Shown piece by piece: positions 46,487 to 56,900 of a DNA stretch of 64,000 nt. The DNA is from Aquila chrysaetos chrysaetos (taxonomy: Eukaryota > Chordata > Aves > Accipitriformes > Accipitridae). The DNA lies in NCBI RefSeq assembly GCF_900496995.4, contig NC_044004.1:82715538-82779537 (forward strand), read 5' to 3'. The position numbers were made by a program, and so were the translations under genes. How positions within the stretch are numbered: position 1 is the first letter of the stretch; each line of letters starts with the position of its first letter. Below the pieces are notes generated by a model that saw only the letters and a program-made list of their open reading frames with translations, did not search any database and had not been told where the DNA came from.

Positions 46487-49013
46487 GTGAGTGCCTTCTT
46501 CGAGCTGGACTGGTGTGCCAAGCAGGGCTAGGGTTTGGCTGCGTGTGGGTTTTGGGCTTGGTGCCAGAGGTAGGAGGAGAAAAGGATTAGCTGAGCGGAA
46601 ATGCTAGACTGATAGGTGGCTGTGGGAGGAATAGTTAGGGCTGACCAGCCGTTTTTCTTCTCCTCCTCTTCTCTAGCCTGTTGTTCAAGTGGGGAAGCTG
46701 TTCTAATGCATGTTTTTATCCTTGAATACTCTGAAAGTTTGGGACCATTTGCAACTCTACAGTTTGAATACCCTTTATACCTTTTTTTTTTTTTTTTTCC
46801 TTTAACTTTGTGTTTTTCTTCTGGAAAAATGCCTTCCGGGTACAGGGCTGGACAAACAATGAAATAGCAGAGAAAAGCAGGATGGCAGTGTACTCCAACC
46901 TAGCCATGCCCCCCTAACTTTCCTTTCTTCAGAAGACCCCCTGGGCACTGAGGCTGTGTTTCAGGCTGTGCTCCAGCACTACACTAGAAATGGAGCCAGA
47001 AGACAGCATTAGTGCTGCGACAGTAAGCGGTTTAGCGACTGGGGAAACTCTGTCTGTGCATGGGCAGAGCAGGGAGTAGGCATGAGGACAAGTACCACTG
47101 GGGATGGCTGGCAGTCGTAGGGGAGTAGTGGGCTCCCCAGCAGCCTGCAGCTGCTGGGCATGGGCCTGCACAAGCCAGGCAAGAACTAGCCCAAGTAAAC
47201 AATATAACTAGTTTGAAATTAGTGTCCCTGCTTCATCTGGCATATGGTTAAGTGGAGCTCAGCATCACTGCACTTGGGCCTGGACCATAGGCAGCAAACC
47301 ATGATTTGAGTTATGCCTGACCTCACCAAACAGCACCTTCCTCTTAGCTGAGGGAGGCTGGTGATGTTAAGCGCTATTTTGGGGGTATGTGGCTGGGGGA
47401 GTGAATAACCTGGCTCTGAGGAAAGGATCAAGCTCTCTTCCCTGTGTGGGGAGCTTCCCGGGGGGGGGTGTTTGTTCTGCTTTACTGGGCTGCAGCCAGA
47501 AGTGGGTTCCCCTGACCCCTCACTTTGTGTGTAGGCTGCTTTAAGTCAAGACAAGAGACTTTTTCTGGTGGCTCCTGTCGCTTGGAGACCCTCATAGGGA
47601 AGGGGTGAGACCTAGTGTTAGAAAAGCTTCGTAACTAAGGTTAATCCTATGCTAATGGCTCTGGCCACTGCTGACTTGAAGGTGCAAGCTTGCTTGCAAG
47701 GATGTCTTCTGTAGCAGCTGGTAAATCAGTGCCTGTACCCTACTCTTGTTACACTGGCTTGAATCACCTCCTTGTCAGCTTATGTTACTTAGTGCAGTGG
47801 GAGACCCCAATGGGGTGGTGGCTGTCAGCTAGGATTCCCTGGGAGAGGGCTGAGACAGGCAGTTGGCCTGACTCAACCCTTCCTCTAGCACGAAATCATG
47901 AATGCATTTGGGTCTGCCAGAGCTGGTTTGTGCCTTGGCCCAAGCAGGGCTGGTAGGCTTGCCTCAGGATAGACTAACTCCTCTGGTTTGGCCCTGCAGG
48001 GACTGGTCGTTACTCAGCTGGACATCCAGCCTGGTGAGTGCATCAAGGTCAAAGGGAAGATCCTGTCTGATGCCAAAGGGTGAGTAAGGAGATGGTGAAT
48101 AGATTGACGTGGCACTGGGGGAAGCCCAAGCTGCTCCTGAGCAGACACCTCCTTTGCACTGTCTCTCTGTTTCCCCAGGTTTGCTGTGAATGTAGGGAAG
48201 GACAGCAGCACCCTCATGCTGCATTTCAACCCTCGCTTCAACTGTCACGGGGATGTCAACACCGTTGTGTGCAATTCGAAGGAGGATGGCGTGTGGGGTG
48301 AGGAGGACAGGAAGGCTGACTTTCCCTTCCAGCATGGTGACAAGATTGAGGTGAGGCCCCGGGGGGGGGGGTGTGCAAGGCCCTGGCTTGGAGCACTAAA
48401 GGGCCAAGGGCACAGCTCTTTAATGCTGCCTTGTACCTCTGTGGTGGAGAAGGAGCAGGCATGGAAAGGGGAATAAGCAACAGGGGAAGAGTCTCGCAGC
48501 TGTAGGCAACCAACTGTCTAGGTGTGCTCTGCTCAAGCTGATGCCCAACAGCTCAGATGTGTTAAGTGCTCCATTCTGGCCTTCCTTTGCAAGCCACACA
48601 AGTAAGAGCAATTAAAACACTGACCTGAGATTCAGACCAGGTCTGTCTCATCCCTTCATTGCAGAGGCATGGAGCTGACCTTGGGGCAGAGCAAACAAGC
48701 TTCTTCCCCTCCATGCCCCTGCTGGGCAGGGATGAGGCTGAGCTAGTAAGTGTGGTCTTGACAGCAGCAGCCACCTCATCTGTCCTGCACCCAGACTGGA
48801 GGTAGTGGGGGGGGTGAGGCTTGTGATCTGTGATGTGTTAGCCTTCCTTCTTGTGGCTCTCTACAGATTTGCATCTCCTTCAATGAAACGGAGGCAACAG
48901 TGAAGGTGGCTGAGGTGGAGTTCCAGTTCCCTAATCGGCTGGGCATGGAGAAAATTGAATACCTGGCTGTGGAGGGTGACTTTAAAGTCAAAGCCATTAA
49001 GTTCAGCGAATAG
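46478..49013 (+). CDS. Proto-type galectin, C-16/CG-1A-like, four exons
   Basis: The gene encodes a 135-residue galectin in four exons (46,478-46,486; 48,000-48,079; 48,179-48,350; 48,867-49,013), all with GT-AG introns. Galectins bind beta-galactosides on glycoproteins; proto-type members form non-covalent homodimers, lack a signal peptide and leave the cell by a non-classical route. The single carbohydrate-recognition domain fills the protein. All family sugar-contact positions are present: His45, Asn47, Arg49, Val60, Asn62, Trp69, Glu72, Arg74, in the motifs HFNPRF, NTVVCNSK and WGEEDR. The start MEQ-GLVVTQL and the end VKAIKFSE match the chicken 16-kDa lectin as I remember it, better than mammalian galectin-1. 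The three-codon first exon is typical of galectin-1 type genes. Length is normal and no break is seen. I leave the symbol empty, because naming of avian galectin-1 paralogues (LGALS1, CG-1A, CG-1B) is ambiguous without a search. Confidence 0.95.
46782..46798. repeat. Poly-T tract in galectin intron 1
   Basis: Seventeen consecutive T, followed by further T-rich sequence. It lies about 300 bases into intron 1 and is too far from the acceptor at 47,998 to be its polypyrimidine tract. On the minus strand it reads as poly(A), but no attached retroposon body was seen. Confidence 0.8.
48000..48079 (+). CDS. Galectin exon 2
   Basis: Acceptor CCCTGCAG precedes 48,000 and donor GTGAGT follows 48,079. 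It encodes GLVVTQLDIQPGECIKVKG and on to the DAK segment, the first beta strands of the lectin fold. The last codon is split (phase 2) and is completed in exon 3 as Gly30. The following intron is only 99 bases, close to the lower practical limit for a vertebrate intron. Confidence 0.93.
48179..48350 (+). CDS. Galectin exon 3, carbohydrate-binding core
   Basis: Acceptor TTCCCCAG precedes and donor GTGAGG follows. At 172 bases it encodes residues 30-87, including every canonical sugar-contact residue (His45, Asn47, Arg49, Val60, Asn62, Trp69, Glu72, Arg74). The same one-exon packing of the binding core is typical of the family. A CCCC/G11 stretch begins six bases after the donor (48,357-48,371). 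Confidence 0.95.
48867..49013 (+). CDS. Galectin exon 4 with stop codon
   Basis: Acceptor TCTCTACAG precedes. The exon encodes ICISFNETEATVKV through GDFKVKAIKFSE and stops at TAG (49,011-49,013). This part forms the last strands and the dimer face of proto-type galectins, including FPNRLGM. It is followed within 45 bases by a poly(A) signal. Confidence 0.95.
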   Translation: MCISFNETEATVKVAEVEFQFPNRLGMEKIEYLAVEGDFKVKAIKFSE

Positions 49014-49054
49014 CTATAGCTTGGTTTGTTTTGTTTTCTCCCCCTGCATAGTGA

Positions 49055-49060
49055 AATAAA
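49055..49060 (+). terminator. Galectin poly(A) signal, proximal
   Basis: AATAAA lies 42 bases after the stop codon, followed by T/C-rich sequence with TTCTG repeats suitable as a downstream element. The resulting 3' UTR would be about 65 bases, short as in other galectin-1-type mRNAs. Confidence 0.8.
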
Positions 49061-49239
49061 CCCAAACTTGCAATGGCTGCTTCTTCTGCTATTTTCTGCT
49101 CTAATCTGCCTGCTCCTGGGTGCGCTACAGGGGTGGGCAGTGGGAAGGGGTATGTATCCATCTATGTGCCTACTTACACTGTGGCCTTGCAGGTGGTACT
49201 GAATTAGACCACATGCCAGGCAAAGGGTGATTTATTGTG

Positions 49240-49245
49240 AATAAA
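49240..49245 (+). terminator. Possible second galectin poly(A) signal
   Basis: A further AATAAA on the plus strand lies about 185 bases after the first. It could give a slightly longer transcript. It may equally be unused. Confidence 0.35.
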
Positions 49246-52200
49246 GCTACCTTAGGAGTAGTTTCTCCCTTGACCCCGTTTGCTGCAGTGAGTTGTCCCT
49301 GGCTGTTTGGCTTCTAAACTCTGGGACTAGTCCCAGCCAGGGAAGCTCAAACAAGAATATATTGGGCAGGCATTGTGCCATCTCAGACCAAGAAGTGCTG
49401 CTCACATCTCCTTGCTTGGGATGGGGACTGACAGGGAACAGGGCATGGCTTGTGCTCTTGCAAATAGCTTTGCTTTCCAAGAACATGCTCAGCAGTCAGG
49501 TGCATTGTAGGCTGGCACAGTGTACTTAAGGAACAGAGAAAAGCAGGTAAGTCAGGCTAACTGCACTGGCCAAGGGAGAAGACATGGAGTGAAAGGTGAA
49601 GCCTGAAAGAAAGCTTAGGCCTGAGGTCTTGAGACGATCCAGGCTGTCTGTGCTGCTTCATGAACTGAGGTCTTGGCACTGTCAGAGACCCAGTATCAGG
49701 CTGTACCATGAAGTCAGTGGCTTAGCAACATGTCAGGAATGGGTGACAAGCCATGTAACAGCCTGTGGCTCAGCATCTGTAACACTTGGCTGCTAAGCGC
49801 CAGATGCAGCCTGAGGGCTGTATTGAACAAGGTTACCAGATGTATTAAATCCTGAGCGCACCAAGCACAACTAGTTGCAGTTAGGCAAACAAAAAAGAAA
49901 AGCTTAGTAAAACAGTCTCTTCTAACAACCTCTTGCTCTGCTCCTGCAATGCCTTGGAGTGTGTCTGCTACTGCTATTCCCCAGCTGCCTGCTAGCCATG
50001 CCTACCCAAGATAGGGCTGGAATTGGGATTGCTGCAGCATTTGAGGACCTGATGAAAGGTAAAGGAGTTGTGTGCTGTGGAGAGCTGGGAGCCTGGGCAG
50101 GCTGCCCAGGTTTGGGGGCTGGCTCTGTGACTGCTGAAGCTACAACACTGCTGCCCCAGTGCAGCTCAGCTGGTAACTGACTGTGCTGGTGAGGTCTTCC
50201 TTGGCCAAATGCTGCTGAAGTGGTGGAATTTGACTCCTGTTGGCTAATCTCTCTCAGCAGGGCTGTTCTAGACTAGGGCTGCATTTGCTGCTCCTTTGAA
50301 CAGCTGAGCAGTTGGGCCAGGTGCTTGGGTAGGGGCAATACCACTCTGCAGAGTATTTCATTCATTTGAAGGCTTTTTATGGGGAGGTTGATAGGCTGTA
50401 AGCCTCTTGTCTTCTTGTCAGCACAATTGCTGCAAGGCAATAACACTGTCCAGATCTGTACTGCAGCAGCTGCCCCAGAGCTGGGCATCCCCATGAGTGA
50501 TGCGGGGGGGGAATGTGCTTTGGAGGGGGGACCCTCCTACTTTACTGATGTCCTTTTCTCTCTGCTGTCTGGTAACCTTTGTTATGGAGGCCTTCTTGCA
50601 GCTCTGCCAGAAGGGCATAAGTTGTAGCTGTGTCTTGCCAGTCACCCTGTGGGCAGAGACGTGGTGACTGTGGATAGACAGGACTCTTACTCTTTATTCT
50701 CCAGAGCTGATGCAGCTAGTCATAGCAAGGGACTTGGTGTGCAAGTAAGCAGGAGGCTTTCTGGGCACCTGCCCCTCTGGGGAGGTATGTTTGTCTGCGG
50801 AAAACACCAAAGGGCTCTGCTGCAGTGTCAAAGTTTAGCAGAAGTTTCCACTATGTACCTGCTGGGACGGTGGGGAAGAGGTTGCTGTAAATTATCTCCT
50901 GTGTGGGAGCAGGACAGAGATAGCGTGCACCCTGCATGGCAGGAGCTCAGCCATGCTGCAGGACTATCTCATTTGACACTTACAGGGGCACAGATAATGG
51001 TGCTTATAATTCCTGTCCTGCATATACTGCATTATTTACAGGATAAGATGTGTTTACTATGCAAAGGATGAGACAAGTCTTGCTGATGCTTTGCTTTGTC
51101 AAGTAAGTCTTGAGACTGTTTCTGAAGGCTATGTGTACTTGGGGTGGGGGGTTAGGGAAAAAAGGATGGCTTTTCTCTTGTTTCTCCCTCTATCCCTGTG
51201 TTACATTATCTGACTGAAGACAAGATAATTGAAGTGTACAAGCACTTAAAAAGTACAAGGTCCTTACGTGGCAGAGGCACAGGAGAGCTTATGGCTGGTC
51301 TCTCTGCTGTCTGTGTTCCTGGCTGCCCTGATCAGATGAGGTGTATGTCACTCAGTGACAAGAGTAAAGCTGATCTCATTTTTGCCTGTTAAGCTGGCAG
51401 TCCTGATTTCTGGGTAGGTTAGCCACAAGTGTTCCTCCTGACTGTTATGCTCAGGGCACAAACAGTCCCTTCATGGCGGCTACCCCCCTCTTGTATTTTC
51501 CACAAGAGTCAATTAGGCTTATCCTGCTTTGTAACACTGGCAGTTACCACTAAGGAGACCACAAAACAGGAGAAAGGGTAGGAAGGAAGCATGCTTTTGC
51601 CAGCACTTCCTGCCTCTTGAGTTTTGCTCTCCCATGTCCCAGAGCTATAAATAATCCTGTTCCTATAAGTGACACTGGTAAACGGGCAGGGTAGATGCAG
51701 AGTGCCCTGGCTGGCTCCTAGAGTGATGACAAGACTTCTCTTCTGCTAGAGCAATTGGGAAAGCAAGAATACGAAGCCCTGCTGCAGGCAGAGGGTCACA
51801 GTGAATGTGAAAGCAGGGCTGGTCCCTGCCAAGTATGCTCTCCTGGAAGTGTGTGGTGAACTCAGCTTGTCAGTATCTCTGGGAGGACCTTGAGCCCTGC
51901 TCGCTTTGGGGATGAGCAGAAAGCACCACAGCATGGCCTAAGGGTGTGGGTTTTCTTTTTTTTTATTTAAATCCTGCATAGTGCGTAGTCAGTCTTGCAG
52001 TCCAGCAACATATTCCACCAGGACCCAAGAGCCTGCAGGAAGAATCTGTCCCTAGGTTGCCTGAACACAGAGACTGAGGTCGAGGGGAACACCACCACTA
52101 CAACAGATCCCTGTTGAGAGGGATGCATTTGCTGAATCCTGCAAGTTTGTTAATCTGTACTCACCCTCCATCACTGGCTATTCACCAGGAATCAAAGCTG

Positions 52201-52285
52201 CACTACTTTATTTCCTTACAGCATCATGGAGAGGGAAAATTAGACCTTGAAAACTCTGGAAAACAGCTGTGAGGCTTTGTGTTGT
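49246..52285. other. Interval downstream of the galectin, nothing recognised
   Basis: I saw no second galectin copy (no HFNPRF- or WGEE-like string) and no other coding exon. The sequence is unique-looking, moderately GC-rich and has only short overlapping open frames. Confidence 0.5.
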
Positions 52286-52512
52286 AACATGGAGATTTAG
52301 ATTGCATATTAAGAAAAATTTCTTCACGGTTGTCAAGCAGTGGAACAGGCTGGCCAGGGAACAGACTGGTTGAGTCACTATCCCTGGAGATATTTCAAAG
52401 ACTAGTAGACGTGGTGCTTAGGGACATAGTTTAGTGGTGGACTTAGCAGTGTTAGGTTATGGTTGGACTTGATTATCTTAAGGGTCTTTTCCAACCTAAA
52501 TGATTCTATCAA
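52286..52512 (+). mobile_element. CR1 LINE fragment (3' end), plus orientation
   Basis: Typical CR1 order is visible. GAGATTTAGATT comes first, then an AAATTTCTTCAC segment. GTGGAACAGGCTGGCCAGGG follows, then TTATGGTTGGACTTGAT. The terminal part reads TCTTTTCCAACCTAAATGATTCTAT. Only one ATTCTAT unit remains at the 3' end. The copy is 5'-truncated and moderately diverged. The left boundary is approximate. Confidence 0.9.
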
Positions 52513-53779
52513 CACAAGTTAAGTGACGTATGTTACCACCTCATGTCTAGGAAGAGAATAAATACCCAATTGCGGAAGAGATTAGTTTGGAAGCAGTAGA
52601 TGCAGGACCTAGAAGAGCAGTGATGGCTAAGGCCAGCAGCTTTGTTGTCTCAAAAAATAACTTTTCCCTGAGCAATTCACATTAACTTCACTTGACAGAA
52701 ATAGGCCATCCAAGTGACTCTGTAGCTACGCAAGCACGCATGTGACACTGTTCAGCACAGCCGCAAAAGACAGTTGCAGGACACTGTGCACCCAGAAACT
52801 GTGCATGGTTTAAGTATGTGCGGTGTGCGGAAGGAGAGTGCTAGGGAAGCTGACGGGCAATCCAGGTTGTGATGGGGCATGGGAAGCCAGCTGGGTCACT
52901 TCCCAGTGGAATTTACAAGCAAAATGGTTCAAGACAATTTCTTCCAAACAATAGACATAAGAAATTAACCGGCAACTGTTGTACAAAATGACAAGGTGAC
53001 TGCCAGCCAGCTTTGCAAGAGCATGCAGTGTGCTGACAGTCATGTTCTTCCTTTGTCTCCTCACCTGCCACTCCCTTGGCCCCAGTTTCAACATTTATAA
53101 ACCAAAGCGAACTTCTGTCACTTAGATTCAGAAAGTCAGCATCAAACCATAAGCTGCATTACCTGATAACTGGCCCCCTATTCTGGTGCAGAGCACAAGA
53201 AAGCTTAACTACACAATTCCCTGTTCCTGTAGCACGATGGGAGGTCTGAGCACGATGCTGGATGCTGCTGGCATGGGATACCAGGCCCTTGGGGTCAGAC
53301 AGGTACAGACTGTGGTGAGCTGTCTGTGGGCAGGGGCCAAGGGATGAGGGCAAATCCTGCCATGCAATGGGGGGACACCACTGGGCCTGCAAGCCATGCT
53401 GAGATCTGCCGGATGAGTGCACCCTAACATCCCCACATGCTGGGGCCTCTCCTCTGAGGACACCCCTCTGGAAACCAAACCTCCAACGCAAATGCTTTCG
53501 AACAAACTGGGATGTTTTTCCCCCTCAACCCCAACCCAGCTGCTCCACGGCAGGCGCAAGCAGGCAGGTGCAGGCTGCAAAGCCTTCCCACATGAGGAAA
53601 AAAATGTATAAAAATATATACATACTCACTTTTTCTCATCATGCTTCAGGCTGAGGTGCGCATCCTCCTGCAGCGCCTTGTGTGTCGGCTCCTGGCTGGC
53701 TGCCCCCGAGCCCTGCTGTTCCTCGTTAGCCCTGATTACCCCACAGGTGCTAGCTGTAAAAAGACACCTGGGGGGGTGG

Positions 53780-53945
53780 GCAGCGAGGCCTGCTGTCATT
53801 TTTGGAGATTTTGGTGAGGGACGGGTGCTGGAGCCGTGTCCCCCCCCGCTGCGCAGTGCTCCCTTCAGCAGCGTGCGACAGACGGCGAGGCGGTTGGGGC
53901 GGCCCCGCCCAGCCCCTTCGTGAGGTAAAATGGCGCCCGCCACAA
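53780..53945. promoter_or_regulatory. Small CpG patch with GC boxes and YY1-like site
   Basis: About 15 CpG dinucleotides occur in 165 bases, against a CpG-poor background. GGGGCGG (53,896-53,902) is followed directly by CCCCGCCC (53,903-53,910), two opposed GC boxes. AAAATGGCGCCCGCC (53,927-53,941) contains an ATGGCG YY1-type core. An AG/GTAAAA string at 53,924-53,930 could act as a plus-strand splice donor. Together these look like a small TATA-less promoter, yet no coding gene starts here that I can recognise. A non-coding transcript or an enhancer is possible. Confidence 0.4.
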
Positions 53946-56900
53946 AACCAGCTTGGAGACCCCAGAGAAACTTCTGCAGAAAGCCACTTTCTCCTCCAAA
54001 ACTGCCTGCAATAGCTTTGCGCTTTCAAATGCCGTTCTTTCTAAGCTTGCCCGGATCCTTTTTTTAATCACAATCTTATTTTAGCTCAGCAAAACACCTG
54101 TGGCACAAGCTGTGCAAAAGCAGGTCCCTCGTAAGCCCTTTCCTCAGTTCCTCATGTTTGCTCACGCTTTCACTAGCTTTTATTCTCCCCAGCTGCATTA
54201 TGTGTTTGGTTTTTTTGCAGTTCAGTCCTAAAAATTCATTTAATGTTAAAACGAACATGAACAAGAGAAGCACTGCTGGCTTTTCTTGTTTCGTTTGAAG
54301 GTTATCTGCTCACAGAGCAACCCTAGCAGAAACACGTGGTCTCAAGCTGCAAATCACAGAGGAAAAAGCTGCCTGTCTCACATGTACGATGTCTTCTTTT
54401 CTATGTAGTGGAAAATGAGCCCTTTTTCCTAATTCCAAATCCCAATCCATGCCAGAGCTGTGCTGACACCCCCCCCCAAGCCCAGCGGAGGGTGCTGAGC
54501 CTGGCCAGCTCCAGCTTCCCGCCATCTTGTAACGGGCAACAAGAAAGCAGATTTTTGCAAGGATTTTTAGCGCTAACGCACAGCAAGTTGCACAAAAGCC
54601 AGAACTACAGCTGGACAGGTTGTGTTACCGTATGCACATAAGCAACAGCATAAGATGCGTGCATGTAAGCATCCGGCAAGCACCCTCTGGACTAATTGAC
54701 GCCATGAATTCAGCCTATTTCTGCACTTTGTGTTGAAGAGGGACAGCAGAGTCTGGCCAAACCAGGCGGGAAAGGACTGTCTCCTAGTCTGAGACCACTC
54801 TGGCCACAAAAATACAGTCAGTTGCACAACACAAACAATGTTTGTTCGGTAACACATTGCTAGAAAAACCCTGCAATACACAAGAGGCGTATGATACTTA
54901 GTTTATGTGCAGAGGCACGAGCAACAGTCCTGTAGGAACACAGCCAAACCATAACGCCATGTCACGGTCAGCATACATCCCCTCTGGAAGGGATATAAAG
55001 AAAGAAACAGCTGTTACATGAATCAAGCCCAGATGTAAACGCTGGCTTGGTGGATGGTTGAATAAGGCATGGAGAAACCTGGGGATCAGGTCTCTACATA
55101 TGCCCCTAGTTTGCTCGTACCGATTTAAAGCACGGGCTCTCCTATAAAAAGCTCACTCTGTTTCTCATTTTGCAAATGACAAGTCACTGCTCAGGATTTG
55201 TGTGGAATGAGTATGAAATGATATCCAGTTTGATTTGCTTGCTTCTCTTAATTACTAATCTAAACAATCACTACAGTGGCTGAGTTGTAGAGATGATGGA
55301 TCAGGCCTGATGCATAAACTATTTTTGTGTTCTGTGTTTGACCGATTTTATAGGTAGCCTTCACAAAAGATCTTGTGTGTAAACTTAGAACCAACAGACA
55401 CTAGCATGTGAACACTCTTTACTAGATTTAGTCTTGAGGAAAGCATCTGACGTGAATTCCTTGTGACCATCAATTGCCCAAGGGCTCTGATGAAAAAAAG
55501 CAAATTGTAGGTCAGATGACTAGATTTTCATGGTGCTTATATCACGTGGCACAGCATTGCACAGCAGATTGTACGCACAGCATGTTGGTAAAAGCATGTG
55601 AGGACTTACCGAGAGCTAGGTTTAAAAGTCCTGCTTCAATATCCTGCGCAATAGACAGCATCATGGTGCAAGCACATGCCTCCATCTTTTTCTGTTCCCC
55701 TGTGCTGGGTCTGGGTGCTATGACAGCAATGCAGTTTGATTACTTTCAAAGCCCAGGAAAAGTGGACCCCAGCTCGCTAGTGCCAAGGCTACAGCCTGAG
55801 CAGGACGCGGTGGAACAATGATTTATATCTGCCTTTTTCCTGAGAGGTCCCTCAGAAACTGGCTGGAAATTGAAGATAACAATTTAAGGAATGCTGACTC
55901 AGGAAAAATGCTATATTCCTAACTGTAATGTGCAAACACAATGTAACATAACAGGCAATGAGGCACCCCGTTGCTTTTGTACAGCTAGCTTTTACTCTGA
56001 ACTGGCAATGTATGTCAAAAGTGTAACAACTGCTTTGTCCTTACTAGGATATTTCTTCAAGCTAGTGAAGTGGGACTGCGCACCTCACCCCGTGCAAGGT
56101 GTCGACTGTAGCCAGCTGAACGCGCCAGGTAGCTGTTGCAGGATCCTTCAACAGTCGATGGACTTCTCCGGAGACTGCTTTGGAGAAGGCACTTGACTCA
56201 GGTACTCTGAACTGACTTGGGGAGGAGTCCCATCTGCTGTCACCTACAGAGGGAGGCCACACAGGCTGGCTGGCAAACTCAGCCGGTGCCTCTGTCCCCA
56301 CGGAAGGGTGGGAGGTAGGGTATTCCATTCCAATATCCCAAACAGATGTTTCAATTATAAAAATAAGGCTCATTTTTAGCAAAAATGCCCACCTGTTGAG
56401 AACCACTGTTTACTGCAAGATGTGTTTTGAATCATTTGTTTTTAACGTGCTGCAGTTGCAAGGGGAAATACCCAAGCTCTGGGATGTACAATACACTGCA
56501 TTTTGGGGATGGGGTAGCAATGCAAATCATGCTTACTGTATCTATCTTACTGGCTTTCTCCACTGCAGCCACATAGCTACAGGTTCAGGTCTAAAAAGCT
56601 CATGTAGCCAGACCCAAAATTCAGATTGTTTCAGTAAGTTTACGAGGACTAGACAATAAGTGTAAAATTCTGTCCGTGGTATTCCTGGCCCATGAAATCA
56701 TGTCATCACTCTGGGAAATGAGTTTCCATTATACTCTAATTTTAAAAACACAAAAGAAAAGCAAGGTGGGATAAGGAGCAATGAATAGGTTGCCCTTTTT
56801 GCCAAAGGCACTGAGAAGTAAATCTACTGGCTTGGCCAATGTTCAAGTACCTTTAAATACATGTCAAGATGTTCTCCTACCAAACTCAGCAAACCTTGCA

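Noticed and set aside
49959-51071. Possible second galectin copy downstream of the first
   Set aside because: Several frames were read for HFNPRF, NTVVCNS or WGxE motifs, and none was found.
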